A DNA stretch of 60,987 nucleotides from the NCBI GenBank assembly GCA_041589565.1, contig JBFHVL010000002.1:1-60987 (forward strand), given 5' to 3'. Both the position numbers and the translations under genes were made by a program. The DNA is from Pleionea sp041589565 (GTDB lineage Bacteria; Pseudomonadota; Gammaproteobacteria; Enterobacterales; Kangiellaceae). Below the pieces are notes generated by a model. It saw only the letters and a list, made by a program, of their open reading frames with translations, had not been told where the DNA came from and did no database searches. Every line of letters begins with the position of its first letter. The stretch's first letter is position 1. This document shows positions 45,816-54,167 of this stretch, in pieces.

Positions 45816-46613
45816 ATGCAGACGCATGGCGTAGAGCAAGATAAGACCTTCCGTACTCTGCTACTCAGCATGGTCATCACGGCCTTGTTGATGTATGTGC
45901 TATTCTTTTCTCGAGTTCCAATTGGAGTTTCTGACCGAGAGGGTATTGATTTGGATGCCCCCTTACCTGATTTCTCTGAATACACAGTAGTACGTGACCG
46001 AAAAGAAGCCTTTTTTGAGTTTTTGCGTCCTTTAATTCGTGAAGTAAACTGGGAGATAAGGAGCGATCGAGACGAATTGCTGAGTTACGTCGATGCGCTG
46101 GCACATAAAGGCCAATTGTCAAAACGGCAATGGCGCAAGGTGTTTCAGCTTGCCCGTAAATATCGAATAGAAGAAGATAAACTGCAAGCCGATCGAGCCT
46201 TGCTCGAGGAACTCTTGCTCAGGGTTCATATTATTCCCGAGTCTCTTGTATTAGCGCAGGCGGCAAACGAGTCGGCCTGGGGAAGGAGTCGGTTTGCCCG
46301 AAGAGGAAATAATTTATTTGGACAATGGTGTTTTAGTGAAGGATGCGGCATCGTACCCAAAGGACGTCCTGAGGGAGAAACCTATGAAGTCGCCGAATTT
46401 GAGTCACCGCTCGATTCTATTCGCAGCTATATGATGAATTTAAATACTTTCCATGCCTATGACGAATTAAGAAAAATTCGGCACTCGATGGTACAGCAGG
46501 AACAACCGATAAGCGGCAAATCCTTAGCGCAAGGGTTAATCAACTACTCCACTCGTCGAGAAGCCTATGTGGAAGAAATTCGTTTAATGATTGAACAAAA
46601 TGATCTGGAATAA
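45816..46613 (+). CDS. Bax-type glucosaminidase domain protein
   Basis: A 265-residue membrane-anchored protein: one N-terminal helix near 14-32, then a periplasmic glucosaminidase-like lysozyme fold. LAQAANESAWGRSRFARRGNNLFGQWCF carries the expected catalytic Glu152, and AEFESPLDSIRSYMMNLNT and LINYSTRREAYVEEI follow as in E. coli Bax. It probably cleaves or binds peptidoglycan. Ribosome site is weak. The next gene begins 46 bases later on the same strand. Confidence 0.82.
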   Translation: MQTHGVEQDKTFRTLLLSMVITALLMYVLFFSRVPIGVSDREGIDLDAPLPDFSEYTVVRDRKEAFFEFLRPLIREVNWEIRSDRDELLSYVDALAHKGQLSKRQWRKVFQLARKYRIEEDKLQADRALLEELLLRVHIIPESLVLAQAANESAWGRSRFARRGNNLFGQWCFSEGCGIVPKGRPEGETYEVAEFESPLDSIRSYMMNLNTFHAYDELRKIRHSMVQQEQPISGKSLAQGLINYSTRREAYVEEIRLMIEQNDLE

Positions 46614-46659
46614 ATTATATTCGTTTAATGTTTAAGTGAGTCATTGGAGCCTACTTTTT

Positions 46660-47193
46660 ATGGAACAAAATCCTTATCAAACACCCGAGTCGGATACGCT
46701 AACGACCCAAAGTTTTAAGCATCATGATCTGGCGTCTCGATGGTCGAGGCTAGGCGCCGCCGTTCTCGATACCTTGTTTGTCGGTCTCGTTTATTTAGCG
46801 CTATTTTTTATGGTGTTTTTCAATTATTCAGAGGGAACGATAAACACTCGATGGGTAGACGACCCCAGTGTGTTTGGCAATGAAACGACTGACGAAATCA
46901 TCTTTGCTGTGATTTATATAGTGGTATTTCTGTTAATGAACGGTGTATTGATGGCTCGCTATGGTCAAACCTTAGGAAAACGGTTGTTGGGTATTGCCGT
47001 GGTTGACTATAGGACAGGAAGCGTTATTCCATTTGGTCGTATTGTGGGGCTGCGATTTTTACCGGCCACGATAGTTTCTTCGTTGCCGGTCGCCGGAGCG
47101 CTTCTCTCGCTGATCAATGTTTTGTTTATTTTTGGTGAAGAAAGGCGTTGTATACACGATCTTTTAGCCAATACAAAAGTGGTTAATACCTAA
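46660..47193 (+). CDS. RDD-family membrane protein
   Basis: A 177-residue protein from ATG 46660 (MEQNPYQTPES), preceded by GGAG. The RDD domain has about three membrane helices, with SRWSRLGAAVLDTLFVG containing the family Arg and Asp, MARYGQTLGKRLLGIAVVDYRTG and RCIHDLLANTKVV. RDD proteins are poorly understood; some have been proposed as transporters. Its stop overlaps, tail to tail, the end of the small gene on the opposite strand. Confidence 0.85.
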   Translation: MEQNPYQTPESDTLTTQSFKHHDLASRWSRLGAAVLDTLFVGLVYLALFFMVFFNYSEGTINTRWVDDPSVFGNETTDEIIFAVIYIVVFLLMNGVLMARYGQTLGKRLLGIAVVDYRTGSVIPFGRIVGLRFLPATIVSSLPVAGALLSLINVLFIFGEERRCIHDLLANTKVVNT

Positions 47194-47367
47194 ATCGACC
47201 CATACCGGTTGGTGGCTTCATTGGAGGAGCGTTGGCTAATATATTGCCTGTTTCCTCCAATTGAGAGCTTTCTTCTTCAGCTGCAAATAAATCTTCGTCG
47301 CGGCTCAATCGACGACTGGATTTACCCGGCCTATATAACTTAATGCTGAATTTTTTGACCGCTGCAT
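47183..47367 (-). pseudogene. Small unrecognised gene with an apparent 1-base frameshift at an A-run
   Basis: On the - strand an ATG at 47367 opens MQRSKN and then stops after 20 codons. Shifting by -1 at the run of six A residues (47351-47356 on +) gives a coherent 61-residue reading to the TAA at 47183, with protein-like composition: LYRPGKSSRRLSRDEDLF, an acidic stretch AAEEESSQLEE and a proline-rich tail APPMKPPTG. In the ATG frame the run reads A AAA AAT, a classic slippery heptamer, and the slip lands exactly in the long frame. It may be a programmed frameshift, a decayed gene, or a sequence error. No family recognised. Confidence 0.45.
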
Positions 47368-47444
47368 AGTCTTAGTGTTGAAAAAGGATTACCATTTCGG
47401 TTAATCGTCTTAACTTACTCATTCATTGAGAAAAAGTAGCTATT

Positions 47445-48209
47445 ATGAAAGAACCTCGAAACGACAATTCGCTACCCGAAATTATCCCTGAACGTGATGA
47501 GTTTACTGCTCGACCTTCCAGAGCCGCCGCTAAAAATCGATTTGTGCCAGAAGACAATGGACAAGGTGATACAGTTAGAGCCACAGGAGGGCTGCTAATC
47601 ACAGGCACTCTTGTGTTAGCTTTAGCGGCAACAGCAGGAAGTGCTTGGCTTTTCACTCAATTTCAGTCACAGCAGAAAGAGCTGCTGGTAGCTCAGGAGC
47701 GTATCAGTGACTTGGAACAGCGCCTGTCAGCAACAGGGCAGGAGATGGACCAGTCTGCGGTAGCATTACAGGTCAAGGTGAGCGAGCTGGCAAAAAAAGC
47801 TGATGAGCTATGGGTGCAAATGGATAAACTTTGGGCTTCTGCGTGGCGTCGCAATCAGTCAGAAATCCAAGATTTGGAGAAGTCTCTGCAACAAACGCAA
47901 CAGTCCGTTAAAAATCAGGTTAGTGATGTAAGTAAAGAGCTAGTAGGTTTCCGCTCGAATGTTGAGGCATTGTCGACTAATCTCGATATTTTGAAAGAAG
48001 AAATTGATGTGCATAAAAAGTCGAGTAAGGCTTTATTCCAGTCACTTGAAAAAGCCAACCAATCGGTATCGACGTCTCGAGAAGATATCAGAAAACTTCA
48101 ACAGCAATTGGACGCCGTTCTTACCGCTAATCAACGTTTGCAACAACGAGTTACTCAGCTGGAGCAATGGAAGAACTCTTCTGCACCCTCTGGCTCACCG
48201 GCGAATTAG
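47445..48209 (+). CDS. Inner membrane coiled-coil protein of unknown function
   Basis: A 254-residue protein with a charged, disordered cytoplasmic N-terminus (about 1-45), one membrane helix near 47-70 (LLITGTLVLALAATAGSAWLF) and a long periplasmic coiled coil from about 73 to 243 rich in Gln, Glu, Ser and Leu (heptads such as LVAQERISDLEQRL and IRKLQQQLDAVL). No enzymatic domain seen. It ends 6 bases before the PLA2-like/App1 gene, so the two are probably cotranscribed and may act together at the envelope. Confidence 0.7.
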   Translation: MKEPRNDNSLPEIIPERDEFTARPSRAAAKNRFVPEDNGQGDTVRATGGLLITGTLVLALAATAGSAWLFTQFQSQQKELLVAQERISDLEQRLSATGQEMDQSAVALQVKVSELAKKADELWVQMDKLWASAWRRNQSEIQDLEKSLQQTQQSVKNQVSDVSKELVGFRSNVEALSTNLDILKEEIDVHKKSSKALFQSLEKANQSVSTSREDIRKLQQQLDAVLTANQRLQQRVTQLEQWKNSSAPSGSPAN

Positions 48210-48215
48210 AGTTAC

Positions 48216-49784
48216 ATGAAGAGATTTATAGTTGCTACTGGATTGTTATTGAGTTCAAGTTTATTGGCTGGGGTTAGCGATTGGTGGGAAGCGCCCATAA
48301 AGCAATATGAACAACAACGTCTTAGTCAGTTGCATAAGGTTCAATCGACTAGCGACATTGCTGATTTTTCAACTGATGGTTGTAGCGGATTTCAGTCGCA
48401 AAGTTGGCAAATGCTTGCTGAAAAGTTTCCTGAGTTTAAGCAACATTTTGGTGAGGGACCTCCCTGGGAAGCATGTTGCATTGAGCACGATAAAGAATAC
48501 TGGCGTGGTGAAACTCATAACGGATTTGAGTTACGCCTTCTTGCAGATCAGGCATTGCAACAGTGTGTTATCGATACCGGTGTACAATTGACACCTGAAC
48601 TTGCGAAAAAGTATGAGCTGGACCCTGCAACGGTGGAGCAAGCTTTTTCAATGACAGCCGCCGTGATGTATCGAGCTGTGCGACTGGGTGGCGGACCTTG
48701 TTCCATGCTCCCCTGGCGCTGGGGGTATGGCTGGCCTAATTGTGCTTTTGTCGCGTCCAGTCAAAAGAATACAAATTTTTCCGATATCAGTAACGACGAA
48801 TCCATCGTTATTTTTCCAACCTCGGCATGGTTTGATCGCGAGAAAAATCTTTGGCAAATACCCGTTCACCTTTGGGTGTATGAACCAGAAAGCTCCAAAG
48901 TCAGGCAATCAATCGTTGAATCCGTAATTAAAAATAAATATGCCCTGGAGGTTACGAAATCGAGTGAAACATATTTTAACTCGAGAGTTAATTGGTTACT
49001 CGCTGATAACGAGCGAGAAAAGCAACTTGTGATCAGAATGGCGGGGCGCGAGTTTCAGTTGTCGAAAACCAGGGATAATGGTCATAGTGAAACGGTCATT
49101 TCATTACCGACAGAACTGGTGAGTGCATTTGCCGATAATGACACCATGATCTTTTATGTGATTTTGTCGCCCGAAGATAATCGCGAGTTTTTCGGAACCA
49201 TTAAACTAGTACCTGAACAAGGTATAAGCATTATTAGCGATATTGATGACACGGTTAAAATCTCTGCGGTAACTGATCGCAAAGCATTAATTGAAAATAC
49301 ACTGTTCAAACCATTTGAATCAGCTCCTGGCATGGCGAATCTTTATCGTCAACTTGAGCGTCAGGGAGCGAGCTTTCATTTTGTGTCATCGTCGCCTTGG
49401 CAACTGTTTCAACCGTTAAACCAGCTAATGCAATCGAGTCAGTTTCCTTGGGCAACATTTCACTTGAAGTCTGTTCGGTTTCGTGATGAATCATTATTAG
49501 ACCTTTTCAAAAAAGGCACGGAAACCAAACCTTTGCAAATAGAGCCAATACTAAAGCGTTATCCGAATCACCAGTTTATATTAATTGGTGACAGTGGTGA
49601 GCAAGATCCTGAAGTGTATGGTGAGATTGCGCGGCGATACCCTAAGCAAATTAAAGCAATATGGATTAGAAATATCACGCCAGACGTTAAACAGATGGAA
49701 CGCTTTAAAAAAGCTTTTCATTCTCTGCCTGACGAGTTGTGGCAAGTATTTAGCAAGCCAGAAGACATTAATCTGGAAAGTTAA
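48216..49784 (+). CDS. Secreted fusion of a phospholipase A2-like domain and an App1-type phosphatidate phosphatase
   Basis: The 522 residues begin with a signal peptide (KRFIVATGLLLSSSLLAG). Residues about 48-175 resemble a phospholipase A2 core: DGCSGF at 54-59 and CCIEHDKEYW at 87-96, with the His91-Asp92 pair and additional Cys (119, 164, 181). From about 335 the C-terminal half is an App1/DUF2183 HAD-like domain: DIDDTVK with the DxDxT motif at 342-346, FVSSSPWQLF, and GDSGEQDPEVYG near 458. App1 domains dephosphorylate phosphatidate in yeast. Both halves suggest phospholipid turnover in the periplasm; the PLA2 assignment rests on the motif only. Confidence 0.75.
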   Translation: MKRFIVATGLLLSSSLLAGVSDWWEAPIKQYEQQRLSQLHKVQSTSDIADFSTDGCSGFQSQSWQMLAEKFPEFKQHFGEGPPWEACCIEHDKEYWRGETHNGFELRLLADQALQQCVIDTGVQLTPELAKKYELDPATVEQAFSMTAAVMYRAVRLGGGPCSMLPWRWGYGWPNCAFVASSQKNTNFSDISNDESIVIFPTSAWFDREKNLWQIPVHLWVYEPESSKVRQSIVESVIKNKYALEVTKSSETYFNSRVNWLLADNEREKQLVIRMAGREFQLSKTRDNGHSETVISLPTELVSAFADNDTMIFYVILSPEDNREFFGTIKLVPEQGISIISDIDDTVKISAVTDRKALIENTLFKPFESAPGMANLYRQLERQGASFHFVSSSPWQLFQPLNQLMQSSQFPWATFHLKSVRFRDESLLDLFKKGTETKPLQIEPILKRYPNHQFILIGDSGEQDPEVYGEIARRYPKQIKAIWIRNITPDVKQMERFKKAFHSLPDELWQVFSKPEDINLES

Positions 49785-49843
49785 GAGGGCGCTGCTAAAT
49801 AAATCACAAACTACCCTCAGAGGTTTTACTTAGGAGTGTCCCT

Positions 49844-50464
49844 ATGCCATTAACTGAATCGAAAACTTGTGACCTGATATTTTATACCAACCCTCAATCA
49901 CGTGGGCAAATCGCACGCTGGATGCTCGAAGAATCAGGTGCCGAATATCGTCAGGTTCTTTTAGATTACGGGACTTCGATGAAAAGTGATGACTATCTGG
50001 CGATTAACCCAATGGGTAAGGTTCCTGCCATTGTTCACAGAAGAACTGTGGTGACCGAGTGCGCGGCGATCTGTGCCTATCTTGCTGATGTGTTTCCGGA
50101 TAAACAACTCGCCCCTCCTGTTGAGCAACGCGCCGAGTATTATCGTTGGCTGTTTTTTGCTTCTGGGCCACTGGAAGCAGCAATCGTCAATCGCTCCCTG
50201 AATGTTGAAGTGTCTGCGGATCAAGAGCGTATGGTGGGTTATGGAAATTACGAGCGAGCCATGGACGTGCTAGCTGCAAGGCTAGAGGCTTCTGATTTCA
50301 TTGCAGGTCCAAAGTTTACTGCCGCGGATGTGTATGTTGGTTCTCATGTCATTTGGGGGATGCAGTTTGGAAGCATGCCCACACGCCCAGAGTTTGAGCG
50401 TTATGCAGCAAGATTGATTCTCAGGGAGGGCTTTAAAAATGCAAAGGCCCTGGACGCCAATTAG
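49844..50464 (+). CDS. Glutathione S-transferase family protein
   Basis: A 206-residue two-domain GST: thioredoxin-like N-domain (YTNPQSRGQIARWMLEE, with the Ser or Arg region near residues 16-20, NPMGKVPAIV with the cis-Pro, ECAAICAYLAD) and helical C-domain (FIAGPKFTAADVYVGS with the N-capping box). Substrate unknown. It sits 59 bases after the App1 gene with GGAG-like bases before the ATG. Confidence 0.88.
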   Translation: MPLTESKTCDLIFYTNPQSRGQIARWMLEESGAEYRQVLLDYGTSMKSDDYLAINPMGKVPAIVHRRTVVTECAAICAYLADVFPDKQLAPPVEQRAEYYRWLFFASGPLEAAIVNRSLNVEVSADQERMVGYGNYERAMDVLAARLEASDFIAGPKFTAADVYVGSHVIWGMQFGSMPTRPEFERYAARLILREGFKNAKALDAN

Positions 50465-50479
50465 CGGCTTTTTAAGCTT

Positions 50480-50590
50480 TCAATGTTGCGGCAGGCGGTA
50501 GCTCTTACTAATCATCGGCAGAATTGTTTTTGAGCAATAAACAGCAATATAGAAGGCAACACAAGCTCCTAAAGCCCCAAAAATAATCAA
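50480..50590 (-). CDS. Possible 36-residue membrane peptide
   Basis: A frame on the - strand from TTG 50590 encodes a single hydrophobic segment (IIFGALGACVAFYIAVYC) followed by a polar tail ILPMISKSYRLPQH. There is no clear ribosome site, and the frame is open a little further upstream (to 50611) until a stop at an A-run, so it may be the tail of a decayed gene. Low confidence. Confidence 0.25.
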   Translation of the reverse strand: MIIFGALGACVAFYIAVYCSKTILPMISKSYRLPQH

Positions 50591-50691
50591 AAAAGAAGGT
50601 TTGGTGCTTTTTTAATCAGTAAAAATGGTTATAATTTACTCACTAATGGAATTTCATTAAATAATAATAATCCTCTGATTGATGGAGTGCT

Positions 50692-52422
50692 ATGCACTGT
50701 CCTATTGCTTCAGTACACGAAACACAGCGGGTTCAGGCTTTAGAGGCCATGGATCTGCTCGACACGCCAGCTGAAGAAAGGTTTGATCGCCTCACTCGTT
50801 TATTGCACCTACATTTTAACGTACCTATTGCTCTAATCAGTCTCATTCATACCGACCGGCAATGGTTTAAATCGCGAATCGGTGTGGAAGTTCCCGAAAT
50901 GCCTCGTGAGCCATCGTTTTGCAATCATACTTTAAATGAAAATAAGCTTTTAGTTGTGGAAGATGTAGCCCGTGATCCTCGCTTTATCCAGAGTCCGGTA
51001 GTTAAAGGGCCAATCAAGACTCGCTTTTATGCGGGAGTGCCTTTAAAGAGTATTCTTGGATATACAGTTGGAGTCCTTAGTATCTCTGATTACATACCTA
51101 GAAAGTTTTCTGAGAAAGACAAGCAGTTCCTGTTAGAAGTCGCAGGTTGTGTTGAGCGAGAACTTAATATTCCCTTCGACAATATTGTAGGTGTAAGTCG
51201 AAAAGCCGCGTATTTAAAAGCGATTCTGGATACGGCGGGTGATGCGATTATGTCAATCAACGAAAAGGGCAAGATTCAAACGATAAACCCTGCAGTTGAG
51301 CGCATGTTTTTATATTCCAGGTCGGAGCTGATTGACCGCCATATATCCACTCTTATGCCTGAGTACCTTCACGAGCAGCACTTTGAAGCTTTTGAGCGTT
51401 TCTGTGATGACGAAATTCCTGCGCATAAGCCTTATTATTTCGAGTTTGAGTGTTTGAGAAAAGACAAAACTGTATTTCCAGTTCAATTATCCTTTACCAA
51501 AATGTACCTCGAAGGGAAGCTGCATTTTGTGGGAATCATTCATGATGCGAGTAAAACCAGTCGAAAGCAAAAACTTTTTGAGAAGATTATAGACAGCATC
51601 CCTTACTTAATTTTTGTGAAAAAAGCCAAAGATTTAAAATACATCATCTTCAATAAGGAATGTGAGAATATTCTTGATATGAATCGAGAGCAGGTTATCG
51701 GTAAAAACGACTTTGATATTTTTCCAAAAGCGGTAGCGCAACAATTTTATGAGAACGATCGTGACGCGCTGGAAAAGCGTGATTATTTAGATATATCGGA
51801 AGAGACCTTGGTTACCAAAAAGCATGGAGTTAAGCATTTTCATACTAAGAAGATTGGAATTTCGGATGAGAAGGGCAATAACCGATTTTTAGTCGGCATA
51901 GCGAACGATATTACTCAAGAATTGAAGCAGCAAGAACAAATAATTCGCAGGGCAAAAGAAGACCATTTAACACGGTTGGCAAATAGAGCAACGTTATTTG
52001 ACTTTGCCGAATATGAAGTCAATAGCTGTAAACGAACTATGAAAAAATTGGCCGTTGTGTATTTGGACCTGGACAACTTTAAACCTATCAATGATAAATA
52101 CGGTCATGAAATGGGCGATAAGATCTTGCAGGAAGTTGGCAAGCGTTTAGGTGAAGTAGCTCGAGAAACGGATTGTGTTTCCAGAATTGGCGGCGATGAG
52201 TTTGTTTTTGTATTAACTAATTTAAACAGCCGTGGCTATTTGAACCGATTTGAAAAACGATTGGAAAAAGCGTTAAAGAATCCTGTTGTAATTGATGAAA
52301 AAATATTTCCTATTGAGGCGAGTATAGGTATTGCCGTATATCCGGATGATGGAAACAGCGTAGAGTCTTTGATTCAGTCGGCTGATCGCGCTATGTATCA
52401 AGCAAAAAAGAATAATGGATAG
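50692..52422 (+). CDS. GAF-PAS-PAS diguanylate cyclase
   Basis: A 576-residue soluble sensor with no membrane helix: GAF domain near 10-160 (RFDRLTRLLHLHFNVPIALI, CNHTL), PAS near 178-295 (DAIMSINEKGKIQTINPAVERMF), a second PAS near 300-415 (IPYLIFVKKAKDLKYI, GKNDFDIFP) and a GGDEF domain near 425-576. The active motif GGDEF is at 500-504, with an RxxD inhibitory site (RETD, 491-494) five residues before it. Predicted to make cyclic-di-GMP in response to a cytoplasmic signal. GGAG precedes the ATG. Confidence 0.9.
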   Translation: MHCPIASVHETQRVQALEAMDLLDTPAEERFDRLTRLLHLHFNVPIALISLIHTDRQWFKSRIGVEVPEMPREPSFCNHTLNENKLLVVEDVARDPRFIQSPVVKGPIKTRFYAGVPLKSILGYTVGVLSISDYIPRKFSEKDKQFLLEVAGCVERELNIPFDNIVGVSRKAAYLKAILDTAGDAIMSINEKGKIQTINPAVERMFLYSRSELIDRHISTLMPEYLHEQHFEAFERFCDDEIPAHKPYYFEFECLRKDKTVFPVQLSFTKMYLEGKLHFVGIIHDASKTSRKQKLFEKIIDSIPYLIFVKKAKDLKYIIFNKECENILDMNREQVIGKNDFDIFPKAVAQQFYENDRDALEKRDYLDISEETLVTKKHGVKHFHTKKIGISDEKGNNRFLVGIANDITQELKQQEQIIRRAKEDHLTRLANRATLFDFAEYEVNSCKRTMKKLAVVYLDLDNFKPINDKYGHEMGDKILQEVGKRLGEVARETDCVSRIGGDEFVFVLTNLNSRGYLNRFEKRLEKALKNPVVIDEKIFPIEASIGIAVYPDDGNSVESLIQSADRAMYQAKKNNG

Positions 52423-52679
52423 TATAACCGCCTCGTGCGAAAACTCTTAAATTGATACCAATAGTTGTTTTCAAATTTTAGTTTCTTTTGGGCTGTTTGG
52501 AGCTCTTTGCTTACCACGCCAGCCTATCATCAGACACATATAGTTTTGAGTCGGTGAAGTCCCTCTCACCAGTTTTTTGATATTTAAACTCTGGTACGAC
52601 CTGCATATATATTTTTAATTCACTGCTCCAGTCTTGTCTTAAGCGCGTAGTCATTGATTAAAACCGAAGGAGATCTTTA

Positions 52680-53585
52680 ATGATTTTAATAAGTACGATC
52701 CGTAGACTTGGTTTCATCGCTTTACTATCTTTTAATGCTTATTCGCAGGAGGGGCCACAACCAGAAGGACCTCCCACTCAACTGTTTGGTAGTGGAAAAT
52801 TGCTATTAACAGGAGGAATTCCAAACCTCGATGGTGCTGGCGGTGGAGGCATTACAACCTCCGCTTTGGTTGGTGGTTACGGTACAGATGGGCAGATCGG
52901 TGGATACGCTAACTACACTTTAGTGGGGGTTGATGATTTTTCGCTCAAAACCCAATCGATAGGCATTGGGCTATTCAATCGGGTTGAGTTATCTGCGTCT
53001 CAGAGTGTGTTTGATACCGAAAAGGCCGGAGCTGCACTGGGATTAGGACAGGGCTATACCTTTGAGCACGATGTGGTTGGCGTCAAAGTTCGATTATTTG
53101 GCGACGCGATACTCGAACAAGATTCGTGGATACCACAAGTAGCCATTGGTGCTAATCGGAAAGAAAGTGATAATGAAGCTGTGCTTTCTTTCATTGGTGC
53201 GCAAGACTTTAAAGACACCGAACTGTATCTATCGGCAACAAAATTATTTCTGGATGTACCCTTACTTTTAAATATGACGGTACGTCATAGTCGAGCCAAT
53301 CAAAATGGAATATTGGGATTTGGCGGTGATAAAGAGGCTGATAAACAATTTCTATTTGAAGGCTTTGCTGCCTTTTTATTAAGCGATAACTTGGCTTTTG
53401 GAGTCGAGTACAAACAAAATCCTGACAATTTGTCATTCTCAAAGCAAGATGACTGGAAAGATGTATTCTTACTTTATACACCCTCCAAGCACATCAGCCT
53501 TGCGGTTGCCTATGCAGATATTGGATACGTTGCCCTACAAGGTAAACAATCCGGTTACTACGCAGCGATAACAATCAATTTTTAA
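52680..53585 (+). CDS. DUF3034 family outer-membrane-like protein
   Basis: A 301-residue exported protein: signal peptide to about residue 22 (ending NAYSQ), then KLLLTGGIPNLDGAGGGG, LVGGYGTDGQIGGYANYT and alternating beta strands (VKVRLFGDAIL, LLLNMTVRHSRA, FGVEYKQNP) with a terminal aromatic residue (ITINF), consistent with an outer-membrane beta barrel. AAGGAG precedes the ATG. Function is unknown. The lipo-hemoglobin gene follows 66 bases later, a pairing I recall for this family. Confidence 0.75.
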   Translation: MILISTIRRLGFIALLSFNAYSQEGPQPEGPPTQLFGSGKLLLTGGIPNLDGAGGGGITTSALVGGYGTDGQIGGYANYTLVGVDDFSLKTQSIGIGLFNRVELSASQSVFDTEKAGAALGLGQGYTFEHDVVGVKVRLFGDAILEQDSWIPQVAIGANRKESDNEAVLSFIGAQDFKDTELYLSATKLFLDVPLLLNMTVRHSRANQNGILGFGGDKEADKQFLFEGFAAFLLSDNLAFGVEYKQNPDNLSFSKQDDWKDVFLLYTPSKHISLAVAYADIGYVALQGKQSGYYAAITINF

Positions 53586-53651
53586 TAATGCGAATTATTG
53601 ACAAAAAATTTAACAGGTCGCATTCGTGGCTGTTATGACTTAGAGGTTATT

Positions 53652-54086
53652 ATGAAGAATATATTATTGGTACTGACGTTAAGTTTACTTTCTGGTTGCG
53701 CTGTAAGTAATTCTCAGGTTTCATCTACGGATCGTTATGCATACAAAGCATTTGGTGAGAAGGCTGGCATAGAAAAAGTTGTAGATGATATGTTTGTGGT
53801 TATTTTGGATGATCCAAGGATTAATACATTTTTTGCTGAAACGGATAACGAGTACATCAAAGAACAATTGACTGATCAGTTTTGTAACTTACTCAATGGG
53901 CCGTGTCAGTATACAGGTGCAGACATGAAGAGTTCTCATGTGGGGCTCAACATTGGCCGACAGCATTTTAATGCGTTAGTTGAGGCTTTGAGACTGTCTA
54001 TGGATAAAAACAATGTGCCGTTTGGTGTTCAAAATCACTTATTGGTTAAACTGGCACCGATGCATAGGGACATTATTGAGAAATAG
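53652..54086 (+). CDS. Group 1 truncated hemoglobin, lipoprotein form
   Basis: A 144-residue protein from ATG 53652, with AGAGG upstream; longer in-frame starts upstream lack signal character. The N-terminus MKNILLVLTLSLLSGC has lipobox LSGC and mature Cys16. The globin part has FGEKAGIEKVVDDMF, DDPRINTFFAETD, GPCQYTGADMKSSHVGLNI (proximal His96) and FGVQNHLLVKLAPM, as in truncated hemoglobin group 1. A membrane-tethered globin outside the cytoplasm suggests heme-based sensing or NO/O2 chemistry in the periplasm. Confidence 0.85.
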   Translation: MKNILLVLTLSLLSGCAVSNSQVSSTDRYAYKAFGEKAGIEKVVDDMFVVILDDPRINTFFAETDNEYIKEQLTDQFCNLLNGPCQYTGADMKSSHVGLNIGRQHFNALVEALRLSMDKNNVPFGVQNHLLVKLAPMHRDIIEK

Positions 54087-54107
54087 CAGGCCTGGATAAA
54101 GGCCCCT

Positions 54108-54142
54108 GTTGCCGGGAAGTCGATGTTCGACATCCCGGCAAC
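54108..54142. terminator. Large hairpin between convergent genes
   Basis: A 10-bp arm (GTTGCCGGGA with TCCCGGCAAC) and a 5-bp inner arm (GTCGA with TCGAC) separated by an A/A mismatch, loop TGT. It lies between the hemoglobin gene and the converging cupredoxin-like gene. No T-run, so bidirectional structure or REP-type element. Confidence 0.6.
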
Positions 54143-54167
54143 GAGGAATAAAGTAAAATAACAAGAT

